Below are positions 34,055-43,373 of a DNA stretch of 64,000 nucleotides, piece after piece. The notes under the pieces were generated by a model that saw only the letters and a list, made by a program, of their open reading frames with translations, ran no database searches and was not told the origin of the DNA. The translations under genes and the position numbers were made by a program. The stretch's first letter is position 1, and each line of letters starts with the position of its first letter. Origin of the DNA: JAACFF01 sp963701435 (GTDB lineage Bacteria > Chloroflexota > Anaerolineae > Promineifilales > Promineifilaceae); the NCBI GenBank assembly GCA_963701435.1, contig CAVPAL010000023.1:806001-870000 (forward strand), given 5' to 3'.

Positions 34055-35770
34055 ATGATCAAAAATAACGGTAAAAATAAACACAAATCCGCAATAATGA
34101 GGTGGTTAATCTTATTGGTTGTTTTATTAACGACGCTGCTTGTTTCAAGCGTATTTGCGCAGGATGAACTTCCTGAAGGCGACCTTGAATTTTTAACCGC
34201 AGATGGGCCTGAATCTGTTTCAGCGCCGGCCGGCGAAACGTGGATACCAGCAACAAGGGATACGTTTGTGGCATCCAATACCCCGAATTCAAATTACGGG
34301 TTTGATACCTTTATTCGTTTTGGCCAGGTACCCGGCGGACTGGGCGCAACCCGCCCGCTGATTTATTTTAATCTTCAGCCGTATATTCCCAGCCAGGCTA
34401 ACATTGTGAAGGCAGAATTACATATTTACCTGGCGGCGATCACGCCGAGCGGCGATTCCGGGCGCGGCTATGCAGCCAATTACCTGGCGCAATCCTGGGA
34501 TGAAGGCGCGGTTACCTGGAACAATATGCCCCAATGGGGCGCTCAGTTTGCTCAGGGCACGCTGCCGTCAACCGGCGGCTGGCATGTAACAAATGTGACC
34601 AGTCTGGTTTCAGAATGGCAGTCAAACCCCGGTGGCAATAACGGCGTCATTCTCATTGGCGACGAGCGGCCTGACCAAAATTTCGAACGCGCCTACTACT
34701 CAAAAGATGCCGGCAATGGGCTTTATCCGCGTCTTTATGTCCAGTTTGACGAATCAAGCGACGATACGGCACCTGTCGCCAACGTAACTGCGCCAACGCC
34801 GCCTGGCGTGTGGTCGCCGGCAGATTTTACCGTCAAATGGCAAGGCTCCGATCCCAATAACCCGGATGGATCAGCGGGCAGCGGTATTCGCTGGTACGAC
34901 GTTTATTACAGTAAGGATGACGGCTACACCTGGATTATTGGCCGCGCGCAGGTGACGACAACCGAAACCCAGGCGGTCGGCGCCGAGCACTTAAAACGAT
35001 ATGATTTCTACGCGCGGGCGCGTGACAATGCCGGTAATGAAGGCCCTGCTCCTTCCGGTCCGGGATCCAGCCAGACCTGGACGCGTATTGACGCCGTTCC
35101 GCCCTCCGCGACCGTGAATCCGCTGCCGGAATACACAGCATCTTCCTCATTCCAGGTAAGTTGGACAGAGACCAGAGAAGGCAGCGAGTCAGGTTTGAAA
35201 TATTATGATGTTCAGTGGCGCGTTGACGGTGGGCCGTGGAATATATTTGTTTATAATACAACCGCGACCGCAGCGACGTTTACTTTGGGCGAAAACGGCC
35301 GTTTGTATGAGTTCCGTGCAATTGGTGTGGACAATGTCGGCAACGCGCAGCCCTGGGAAGGTCCGCAAGCAGAGACGACTGTGTTCCTGGACCCAATAGC
35401 CTACATTGTGCCATTTAATCCGAATGTTTACCAAAAATTGGATGGGCCTGAGGCTGGAGATGGTTTTACCGTGTCGTGGGAGGCTGTGACGCCGCCTGGC
35501 GTTGCTGTCCAATCCTTTGACGTGCGCTACCAGCGTCCGGGAAACACAACCTGGTTGAGCTGGCTGACTGACACCCAGCAAACTGCGGCATTCTTCGAAT
35601 TGGCTCAGGATGATCCGGATGGCACCTACGTATTCCAGGTGCGTGCAAAGGACACGAATGGAAATGTGGGTCAATATTTGCCTGATGCAGAAGGATTTAT
35701 GACGGTAGACCGGCTTGCGCCCTTTATTACGCCGCGTATTGTCATGCCATTTGTTGCATACGGTGATTAG
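34055..35770 (+). CDS. Secreted DNRLRE-domain protein with fibronectin/Ig-like repeats
   Basis: A 571-residue exported protein with a long signal peptide (cleavage near VFA at about residue 35). A DNRLRE (CBM96-like) domain spans about 65-230 and is marked by PATRDTFVASNTPNSNYG, the LIYFNL strand, and SWDEGAVTWNNMP. Three beta-sandwich modules follow (about 240-345, 350-445, 455-565), each with RYDFYARARDNAGNEGP-type ends. DNRLRE domains bind polysaccharide or decorate surface proteins. No catalytic domain is present. AAAGGAGG precedes the ATG. A structured intergenic region follows immediately after the stop. Confidence 0.82.
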   Translation: MIKNNGKNKHKSAIMRWLILLVVLLTTLLVSSVFAQDELPEGDLEFLTADGPESVSAPAGETWIPATRDTFVASNTPNSNYGFDTFIRFGQVPGGLGATRPLIYFNLQPYIPSQANIVKAELHIYLAAITPSGDSGRGYAANYLAQSWDEGAVTWNNMPQWGAQFAQGTLPSTGGWHVTNVTSLVSEWQSNPGGNNGVILIGDERPDQNFERAYYSKDAGNGLYPRLYVQFDESSDDTAPVANVTAPTPPGVWSPADFTVKWQGSDPNNPDGSAGSGIRWYDVYYSKDDGYTWIIGRAQVTTTETQAVGAEHLKRYDFYARARDNAGNEGPAPSGPGSSQTWTRIDAVPPSATVNPLPEYTASSSFQVSWTETREGSESGLKYYDVQWRVDGGPWNIFVYNTTATAATFTLGENGRLYEFRAIGVDNVGNAQPWEGPQAETTVFLDPIAYIVPFNPNVYQKLDGPEAGDGFTVSWEAVTPPGVAVQSFDVRYQRPGNTTWLSWLTDTQQTAAFFELAQDDPDGTYVFQVRAKDTNGNVGQYLPDAEGFMTVDRLAPFITPRIVMPFVAYGD

Positions 35771-35771
35771 C

Positions 35772-35912
35772 ACTACAATGGGAAATTGACATAAAGTAGG
35801 TCTTGCGGACTAATCATGAGGAGTGAGCATCCTTAGATGCGGCCAGTTGAGGTAACGAACCGGCATTTGAGAATGCCTTCCTCCTCATTTCAGAGCGAAG
35901 TCTCGTTGTAGT
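35772..35912 (+). ncRNA. Candidate structured RNA or palindromic element (multi-stem)
   Basis: An outer stem ACTACAA (35772-35778) with TTGTAGT (35906-35912) encloses a second 8-bp stem ATGAGGAG (35816-35823) with CTCCTCAT (35881-35888). Inside that are GCATC-CTTA-GATGC (35827-35840) and GGCATT-TGAG-AATGCC (35862-35877), both with tetraloops. A GGTC/GACT hairpin lies at about 35799-35812. The shape is cloverleaf-like but I recognise no known family. The strand is not certain. The rest of the gap to 36021 shows nothing clear. Confidence 0.45.
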
Positions 35913-36021
35913 ATCAGGTAAAATGAGGATGCCAGCAGTACTCCCAGAAGCAAGAATTCAGCCTGCATTCGAGCGCTGACAGGTGATAAATCAGCAGTGG
36001 CAAACGACCGCCTGGGCAGGG

Positions 36022-39000
36022 CTACTCGTACTGCTCTACGCGATGCGGTGTTGGTCTTCTAAAGTGCGTCGCGCTTGGGGAAGGCTCCATACCGGCCTTT
36101 AGATGTCCGGCCAATTGTTCCGCCTGGGGGTCAAAGATGAGCATGGCGTGGGTCGAATCGATGTCGAGAATCTCTGCTTCCCAGGTTGTCATTTCCAGCC
36201 AATTTGCATACCAATCATCTAGTAAATACCGATTTAAGTTATCAGTACTGCGAATGATGGTCATCGGTCCGGTATAATCGCGCCGCGCCTGGTAACTGTT
36301 AAAGGCAGCATAGTGGATTTCGCGAACGGCCAGGATACGTTTTTGCTGGGCCGTGCCGTAACGGTATAAAAACCATTTTTCAGCAAGCAATTTTATTTGC
36401 CAACGCACCGCATTAAACAAACGGCCGTCTCTTTGATAATACCTGAGTCGGTTGATTAAGTAGCGTAGGGAGCCGCGATCAGGCTCGCAATAGGTGGGGG
36501 CCTTACTGTCAATGAGAGCCAAAAAACCAACAGTTTCTCCCATTTCTTCCAACTGCGCGGCCATTTCATAGGCCACCCAGGCGCCGCTGCAATGTCCACC
36601 TAAATAGTACGGGCCATGCGGCTGTACACTACGAATAGCCTGAATGTAGTGAGCCGCCATTGCTTGCAATGTGTCATGAATTTCTTCACCTTCCTGGAGG
36701 CCAAGGGGTTGAATGCCAAAGAACGGCCGTTCCTCAAAATGGCCGCCAATGTCATTCAATTCGAGTACGCTGACTGCATAGGGAGCGATCATAAAGAAGG
36801 GTGGTTTGTGCCCGTTGGGCTGAATGGGGACCAGAACGGACCAATCAGGCGTCCAACCTTCTTCTGACATACGCGCCGCCAGCTCTGCAATAGTAGGCGC
36901 AACAAACAGCGTCGTAAGCGGCATGCTTTTGCCGGTACTCTTTTCCAGCCGCGTAAATAAACGTAATGCGTTCAACGAATGTCCCCCTAAGGCAAAAAAG
37001 TCATCGTGTATGCCGATTGGTTTTCTTTGGAGAACATCTTGCCAGATGGAAACTAACAACTGTTCCAGATGATCGCGTGGGGCCGCATAACCCTGGGAGA
37101 TTGGGAGCGCTGAGCCAGGCGGCGGCAGGGCCTGGCGATTGATTTTGCGGTTGGGCGTGAGCGGGAATTCTTGCAGATATACAAACGCGGCAGGAAGCAT
37201 ATAATCCGGCAGGCTTGCGCGCAAAAAGTCGCGTATCTGCATAGTTGTGGGATGCTTTTCGCTCTCGTGGGGCATAGCGTGTGGTACTATGTAGGCCGCA
37301 AGGATTTGATCATTCTGGTTATTGTGTACAGCGACGACAACTTCGCGCACGTGCGGATGGGCGGAGAGTGCGGCTTCAATTTCACCCAATTCAATGCGAT
37401 GCCCGTGTATTTTCACCTGGAAGTCAATGCGCCCGAGATATTCTACGGCGCCGTCTGGCAGATAACGAGCCAGGTCGCCGGTACGGTACATGCGGCCGGT
37501 GCTGCTCCAGCAGGTAAATGGATCCGGCCGGAAACGTTCGCAGGTGAGTTCGGGGCGGTTAAGGTAGCCGCGAGCGACGCCGTCGCCGCCGATATAGAGT
37601 TCACCGGCGACGCCGATAGGGACCGGCTGCCCGCTGGGGTCCAACACGTAAAAGGTGTTGTTGCCAATGGGACGGCCGATTGTGATCCGGTTTTGGTCTG
37701 GCGTGATTTGCTGAATGGAAGACCAAATGGTGGTTTCAGTGGGGCCATACATGTTCCACAATTCAACGCCGCGAGCCAGAATGGCCTGAGCCAGTTCACG
37801 GGGCAGGGCTTCGCCGCCACAAAGCGCTTGGCGTAAGGTTGGCGTGTTTTTCCAACCAGCTTCGATCAGCATGGACCAGGTGGTCGGGGTAGCCTGCAGG
37901 GTGGTGGCCTGAACTTGATTGATGGTTTTGATAAGTTGGCGCCCGTCAACGGCCGTTAACCGGTCGGCAATGACGACTTGCGCCCCGTTGAGCAGCGGCA
38001 GGAAAATCTCAAGAACGGAAATGTCAAAAGAGAGGGTGGTCACGGCCAGCAGGATGTCATTGGGGCAGATGCCCGGCTGCTGCTGCATGGCTGTCATGAA
38101 GTTGACGACGTTGCGATGCTCGAGTTGAACCCCTTTGGGTTTGCCGGTGGAGCCGGAGGTATAGATGATATAGGCGCGGTTTTCGGAAACGGCCGTTTGC
38201 GGCAGCGGCTCAGGCGATAACTGTTCTATTTGGGGCCACTGTGTGTCCAGGCAGACGGAGTGGAGGACATTGGCCGCCGGGGGGGTGTAAATTAAATCAG
38301 CCTGGGTCAGAATGACTTCGACCTCGGTTTCTGCGACCATGAAGGCAAGCCGGTCAGCAGGAAAACTTGGGTCCAGCGGCAGATAGGCTCCACCCGCTTT
38401 AAGAACGCCAAGCAGCCCGACGACCATCCCAAGCGAGCGCTCAACGAACATGCCAACAACGATTTCTGGTCCCACACCGAGACTTTGCAGGTAACGCGCC
38501 AGTTGGTTAGAGCGTTCATCAAGTTCCTGGTAGGTGAGCGATTGCTCTTTGAAGGAAACGGCCGTCTTCCAGGGCGTACGCCGGACTTGCTCCGTAAAAA
38601 GCTCATGCAAACAGCGTGATGGATAAGCCATTTGTGTCTGGTTCCACTCTTTAGTCAGCAGACGCTGTTCTGCCGGACTGAGCATTTCATAGCGGGAGAT
38701 GGGCAGCCGTGCATCTGCCACAGCAGCCGACAACAAGGTCTCAAAATGCGCCAACAAGCGGCGAATTGTACCTTGTTCAAAGAGCCGGGTGTTGTATTCC
38801 ACAATCACTTGCGGTTCGATGGGTAAATGCTTTTCCATGACAACATTAACCGACAAATCAAACTGCGCGGCGCCGCGATCAAATGTCATAAAGGAAATGG
38901 GAGATTCCGCAGCCTGCTCATAATCAAATGGCGCATTGGTCATGTTAAACAATACCTGCACCAGGGGCGTATGACTGAGATCGCGTGTCTCGACAATTTC

Positions 39001-42000
39001 ACTGACCAGTTTTTCAAATGGCAGTTCTTGATGTGCATATGCATCCAATAACACATCACGTACGCGCGCTATCAGTTGGGCAAAGGTGGGGTCGCCGCTT
39101 AAGTCAGTGCGTACAACCAGGGTGTTGACAAAAGTACCGATGATTGGTTCTACAGCCAGATAATGGCGGTTGGCGACCGGCACCCCTACGGCAATATCGG
39201 TTTGTCCGGCATAGCGGGCCAACAACATTTTGAAGACTGCCAACAGGAGCATGAAGGGAGAGATCTGTGCCTGTCGGCTGAAGGTGTGCAGAGATTCAGT
39301 AAGGGTTGGAGACAGGTACAGGAATTCGGTGGCGCCGGTAAATGTTTGTACCGGCGGGCGCGGGTGGTCTGTGGGCAGGTCTAACACGGGCATATCCGCA
39401 AGCTGGTTACGCCAATAGGCGAGCATGTTTGCCAGCGCCGGGCCTTGCAGCCAGTTCCGCTGCCACACGCTGAAATCGGCATATTGGATGTCGAGAGCTG
39501 GTAACGCGGGAGTTTCGTCCCTCAGGTAAGCATTATAAAGCGCGTAAAAATCTTGCCAGAGTACCACAATTGACCATTGATCCATAAGGATGTGGTGGAA
39601 GGCAAAATAGAAGACGTGCAATTCATCGTTCAGCCGGAAAAGGGTTAATCGCCAGGGAGGCGCGGCTGTGAGATCGTATGGGAGTCTGGTATCGGCCTGG
39701 ATGAGTTGGATAACGGCCGTTTCCTGGTCTACCACCGGAATAGAGGTTAGATCTATCTCATTGATTGTAACTGAATATGGCGGCAGGATTTTCTGGCGCG
39801 GAACGCCATCTGCGGCCAGGAAAATAGTTCGCAGGGATTCATGGCGCGCGACCATGACATCAATTGCTTTTTGCAGCGCTTCCCGGTTTATGGCTTGCCG
39901 GTATTTTAAGACGACAGGAATGTGGTAGGCATGATCATGCGGGGCTAATTGGTGCAAAAACCACATGCGCTCCTGGGCAAAAGAGAGCGGGATCTCGCCA
40001 TCCCGCGCAACGGGGAGTATGGGAGGCGGCGTTAAGTCCGAGGTGCGACGCGCCTGATCGAGGGTTGCTGATAAATCAGCAACTGTTGGCCTTTCAAAGA
40101 GGCTGCGTAGTGGGATGGACATGCCGGTTGTTTTTTCCAGGCGAGATACCACTTGAGTAGCAAGTAGTGAATGACCACCTAAATCGAAAAAATTGTCGTG
40201 AATGCCGACCTGATCCACTTGCAGTACATTTGCCCACACTTCTGAAAGCATTTGTTCCTGGATTGTGCGTGGTTTTTCATATGGCTGCGCCAAAGCTGCA
40301 CGTACTTTGTCCGGTTCGGGCAGGGCTTTGCGGTCAATTTTGCCGCTCGGGGTGAGTGGCATAACATCCAGGGTGACGAAGGCGGCTGGAATCATGTAGT
40401 CTGGCAATTTTTGCTGTAAGAAGCGGCGCAGCGCTTTCGTTGGGGGCTTGTTTTCTGTTTGAGGAACAACATAGGCTACCAGTTGTTTGTGATTGGATTC
40501 GTTGGTGCGGGCGAGAACGGCCGTTTGCCGAACATTCGGGTGTTGTAATAACACGGCTTCGACTTCACCGGGCTCAATTCGATACCCACGAATTTTCACC
40601 TGACGATCGGTTCGTCCTAAGAATTCAATGTTGCCATCTGGCAAATAACGGGCTATATCGCCGGTCTTGTAGAAGCGAGGCGCTTCCTTTTCGGGCGCCG
40701 CGGTCAAAAAAGGGTTGGCGACGAAGCGTTCTGCTGTCAAATCAGCCTGGTGGAGATAACCTCTCGCCAGAACTTCTCCGCCAATATATAGTTCGCCAGG
40801 CAAACCGACAGGGACAGGCTGCCGGTTTTCATCCAGGATATACACGTTTGTGTTGGCAATGGGTCGTCCGATAGGAACTTCATGTCCCACAGCCACATCG
40901 TCTGCTGCTTGATAAAAGATGCAGGCAACAGTTGTTTCAGTTGGGCCATACCCGTTGAGCCAGAGTACATCATGATTTTGTGACACTTGCCGCCACTGGT
41001 CATAGGATGCTCGTTCAACTTTTTCACCTCCCACAATCACCAATCGCAAACAATCTGGCAGCGTCTGTTTAGAAATAAAAAGCTCGTTTACCCACTGTGC
41101 CCAATAGGCAGTTGGGAAGTTTAAGACAGAAATAGAGGCTTGCTCAACCAGTTGGTTCAATTGATTGGGAGCTGGAATATGATCATCGCGCAGCGCCAGC
41201 GTTGCGCCACGTATGAGGGTAGGGAAAATTTCTTCCAAAGCCCCATCAAAATTTATTGTGGCAAACTGCCATACCCGATCTTCGGGAACAAGCTGGAAAA
41301 GATTGGCGACAGCCAGGTTATGGTTGAGGATGGCTCGATGGGGAATCATCACGCCTTTTGGCTTTCCAGTGGAGCCAGAGGTGTAGATAACATAAGCCAG
41401 ATTATCTTGCTCAATGATATTGTCCGGATTTTGCTTGCTTTGCTGGCGAATCAACGGTCCGTCACTGTCCAGATAAACAAAAGTCATCTTTTGCGGCGCG
41501 TTTTTAAGTGGAAGTTGCGCTGTTAGACTTTGTTCTGTCAACAAAACATGGGGGGTTGCATCTGCCAACAATTCGGCTAGCCGTTCCTGTGGGTATGTCG
41601 GGTCTAAGGGTAGATAGGCGCCACCGGACTTAAGAATGCCCAACAGAGCAATGATCATCTCACAGGATCGCTCAATGGCGATACCGACGCGTTTATCTGG
41701 ACCCACCCCCAGGCTGCGCAAATAATGGGCAAGCTGGTTTGAGCGTTCATTGAGTTCCCTGTAGCTGAGGGCTTGATCTTTGAAGAGAACGGCCGTTGCC
41801 TCCGGCGTGCGTGCTGCCTGTTCGGCAATAAGGGTGTGGATAAACTGGTTGGGCGGCCAGGAAACAGCCGTTTCGTTCCACGTGGTCAAAAGCTTTTCCC
41901 GTTCAGCCTTGGTGAGCATAGATAACTGCCCTAATGGCTGATCCGGATTGGTCACAACATTTTCAAGCAGTTGATTAAAATGCGCCGCCATGTGAGAGAT

Positions 42001-43356
42001 CATTTCAGGCTCAAACAGCGCTGGATTGTATCGAAATTTTGCAAATAACTGCTTCTTAATCTCTACAATCTCCAAATACAAGTCAATGCCGTTAATACCA
42101 TTACCGGCTTCCACGTTAAGCTGATCGATGACCAGAGGACCGGCCTCAACCTCAACATCTCCTGTATCGTCTAACCATATGTCTGCCAAATAATTAAACC
42201 TTTTTGGCGCTTTAAATAGATTAAACATGACCTGCGTAATTTCTTGAGGAGATCCATCGCTGAACAACTGTTTTTCTTTTGCTGTCAGTGCAAATGGATA
42301 ATGCTGATTCAACAAAGCTGCCTGCACCTTCTCGCCAGTTTTCCTCAAGAAGGCCCGAAAAGAATCCTTCGGATCAACAATTCCACGCATCACGGCCAGG
42401 TTCACAAAATAGCCAACCAGCATGGCAAAGCGAGAACTGCCGCGTCCATGCACCGGCGAACCAACCAATACATCCCGCTGATTGCTGTACTTGGATAGCA
42501 GCACCTGAAAAACAGCCAGAAAAAATGAATAACTTGACGCACCCTCACGAAAAGCTAAATCCCGCACCTTTTGCGCCAGTTCTGGCTCAATCACAAACTG
42601 CATCTGGGCATAAGAGATTTGCTCATCAGAAGAGAGGCGCCCTTTTGTGGGTAAATCGAGTCCAGGGAGATCCCCAGCTAATTCCACCAGCCAGTAATCC
42701 CCCATTAACTGCCCACCCTTACTCGCCAACAAATCCCTTTGCCACTGCACAAAATCCGTATATTGGTAGCGAAGTGGTTTCGGTTCAGGATAATCACCCT
42801 GCTGCAAAACAGCCAGGTTCTTTAGGAACTCATCTACAAGCAGCCACATAGACCAGGCGTCAGCCGCCACATGATGCACGACAAATTGAAGTACACAATG
42901 CGCTTCACCAACCATATAAAACCTGACCCGCATCACGTTATCAACGCTGAGATCAAACGGTTGATGTAAATAATCAACAATGGCCTGTTCTACATTGGTT
43001 TCAGACCATGCGGTTGTATCTACAAACTCAAACGCCACTTCCTGCCGGGGCAAAACGACCTGAACCGGTTCACCATTAATAATAGGATAGATAGTGCGCA
43101 ATACTTCGTGACGATCCACAATCAATTGCCACGCTTGTTTCATATGCTCTGCATCTACGACCATCCGAATATGAAACGAGAATCCCAGATTATAGATGCT
43201 GGTTTCCGGATCCATTTGTTGCAAGAACCACATTGTCCGCTGGTTATAAGACATAAGACGAATATCATCAGCAGAAATAGCTTGTTGTGTTTGCAATTGG
43301 GCTAGATCGTTTTGTAGACCGGGATCAATTTGATCGAATGTCAATATATTCATCAT
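36022..43356 (-). CDS. Bimodular non-ribosomal peptide synthetase, C-A-PCP-C-A-PCP-TE
   Basis: A 2444-residue synthetase. C1 (about 30-470) has the HHxxxD motif in VHHVAADAWSMW. A1 has YTSGSTGKPKGV at about 650, and PCP1 has DLGGHSLLA at about 1057. C2 has HHILMDQWS at about 1255, A2 has its phosphate loop at about 1735, and PCP2 has ALGGHSLNA at about 2118. The thioesterase nucleophile elbow is GGHCSGAW at about 2252, so the nucleophile is Cys rather than Ser. Aligned by eye to GrsA, the A2 code reads D-I-L-Q-L-G-M-I-W, close to the glycine code DILQLGLIWK. A1 reads about D-G-E-N-I-G-G-V-A, which I cannot assign. The first module begins with a C domain, suggesting an acylated starter or an upstream donor. 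No epimerase, MbtH or phosphopantetheinyl transferase is nearby. The flippase gene ends 17 bases upstream, forming an operon. Confidence 0.9.
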   Translation of the reverse strand: MMNILTFDQIDPGLQNDLAQLQTQQAISADDIRLMSYNQRTMWFLQQMDPETSIYNLGFSFHIRMVVDAEHMKQAWQLIVDRHEVLRTIYPIINGEPVQVVLPRQEVAFEFVDTTAWSETNVEQAIVDYLHQPFDLSVDNVMRVRFYMVGEAHCVLQFVVHHVAADAWSMWLLVDEFLKNLAVLQQGDYPEPKPLRYQYTDFVQWQRDLLASKGGQLMGDYWLVELAGDLPGLDLPTKGRLSSDEQISYAQMQFVIEPELAQKVRDLAFREGASSYSFFLAVFQVLLSKYSNQRDVLVGSPVHGRGSSRFAMLVGYFVNLAVMRGIVDPKDSFRAFLRKTGEKVQAALLNQHYPFALTAKEKQLFSDGSPQEITQVMFNLFKAPKRFNYLADIWLDDTGDVEVEAGPLVIDQLNVEAGNGINGIDLYLEIVEIKKQLFAKFRYNPALFEPEMISHMAAHFNQLLENVVTNPDQPLGQLSMLTKAEREKLLTTWNETAVSWPPNQFIHTLIAEQAARTPEATAVLFKDQALSYRELNERSNQLAHYLRSLGVGPDKRVGIAIERSCEMIIALLGILKSGGAYLPLDPTYPQERLAELLADATPHVLLTEQSLTAQLPLKNAPQKMTFVYLDSDGPLIRQQSKQNPDNIIEQDNLAYVIYTSGSTGKPKGVMIPHRAILNHNLAVANLFQLVPEDRVWQFATINFDGALEEIFPTLIRGATLALRDDHIPAPNQLNQLVEQASISVLNFPTAYWAQWVNELFISKQTLPDCLRLVIVGGEKVERASYDQWRQVSQNHDVLWLNGYGPTETTVACIFYQAADDVAVGHEVPIGRPIANTNVYILDENRQPVPVGLPGELYIGGEVLARGYLHQADLTAERFVANPFLTAAPEKEAPRFYKTGDIARYLPDGNIEFLGRTDRQVKIRGYRIEPGEVEAVLLQHPNVRQTAVLARTNESNHKQLVAYVVPQTENKPPTKALRRFLQQKLPDYMIPAAFVTLDVMPLTPSGKIDRKALPEPDKVRAALAQPYEKPRTIQEQMLSEVWANVLQVDQVGIHDNFFDLGGHSLLATQVVSRLEKTTGMSIPLRSLFERPTVADLSATLDQARRTSDLTPPPILPVARDGEIPLSFAQERMWFLHQLAPHDHAYHIPVVLKYRQAINREALQKAIDVMVARHESLRTIFLAADGVPRQKILPPYSVTINEIDLTSIPVVDQETAVIQLIQADTRLPYDLTAAPPWRLTLFRLNDELHVFYFAFHHILMDQWSIVVLWQDFYALYNAYLRDETPALPALDIQYADFSVWQRNWLQGPALANMLAYWRNQLADMPVLDLPTDHPRPPVQTFTGATEFLYLSPTLTESLHTFSRQAQISPFMLLLAVFKMLLARYAGQTDIAVGVPVANRHYLAVEPIIGTFVNTLVVRTDLSGDPTFAQLIARVRDVLLDAYAHQELPFEKLVSEIVETRDLSHTPLVQVLFNMTNAPFDYEQAAESPISFMTFDRGAAQFDLSVNVVMEKHLPIEPQVIVEYNTRLFEQGTIRRLLAHFETLLSAAVADARLPISRYEMLSPAEQRLLTKEWNQTQMAYPSRCLHELFTEQVRRTPWKTAVSFKEQSLTYQELDERSNQLARYLQSLGVGPEIVVGMFVERSLGMVVGLLGVLKAGGAYLPLDPSFPADRLAFMVAETEVEVILTQADLIYTPPAANVLHSVCLDTQWPQIEQLSPEPLPQTAVSENRAYIIYTSGSTGKPKGVQLEHRNVVNFMTAMQQQPGICPNDILLAVTTLSFDISVLEIFLPLLNGAQVVIADRLTAVDGRQLIKTINQVQATTLQATPTTWSMLIEAGWKNTPTLRQALCGGEALPRELAQAILARGVELWNMYGPTETTIWSSIQQITPDQNRITIGRPIGNNTFYVLDPSGQPVPIGVAGELYIGGDGVARGYLNRPELTCERFRPDPFTCWSSTGRMYRTGDLARYLPDGAVEYLGRIDFQVKIHGHRIELGEIEAALSAHPHVREVVVAVHNNQNDQILAAYIVPHAMPHESEKHPTTMQIRDFLRASLPDYMLPAAFVYLQEFPLTPNRKINRQALPPPGSALPISQGYAAPRDHLEQLLVSIWQDVLQRKPIGIHDDFFALGGHSLNALRLFTRLEKSTGKSMPLTTLFVAPTIAELAARMSEEGWTPDWSVLVPIQPNGHKPPFFMIAPYAVSVLELNDIGGHFEERPFFGIQPLGLQEGEEIHDTLQAMAAHYIQAIRSVQPHGPYYLGGHCSGAWVAYEMAAQLEEMGETVGFLALIDSKAPTYCEPDRGSLRYLINRLRYYQRDGRLFNAVRWQIKLLAEKWFLYRYGTAQQKRILAVREIHYAAFNSYQARRDYTGPMTIIRSTDNLNRYLLDDWYANWLEMTTWEAEILDIDSTHAMLIFDPQAEQLAGHLKAGMEPSPSATHFRRPTPHRVEQYE

Positions 43357-43373
43357 AAAATTCTAGATATTAC

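Noticed and set aside
35772..35912. tRNA-like or tmRNA gene
   Set aside because: The cloverleaf-like look lacks a CCA-adjacent acceptor stem, a T-loop at correct spacing and an anticodon arm; it does not fit tRNA or tmRNA.
37171..37836. Plus-strand open frames within the NRPS
   Set aside because: They mirror the adenylation-domain coding strand and show no independent motifs or ribosome sites.
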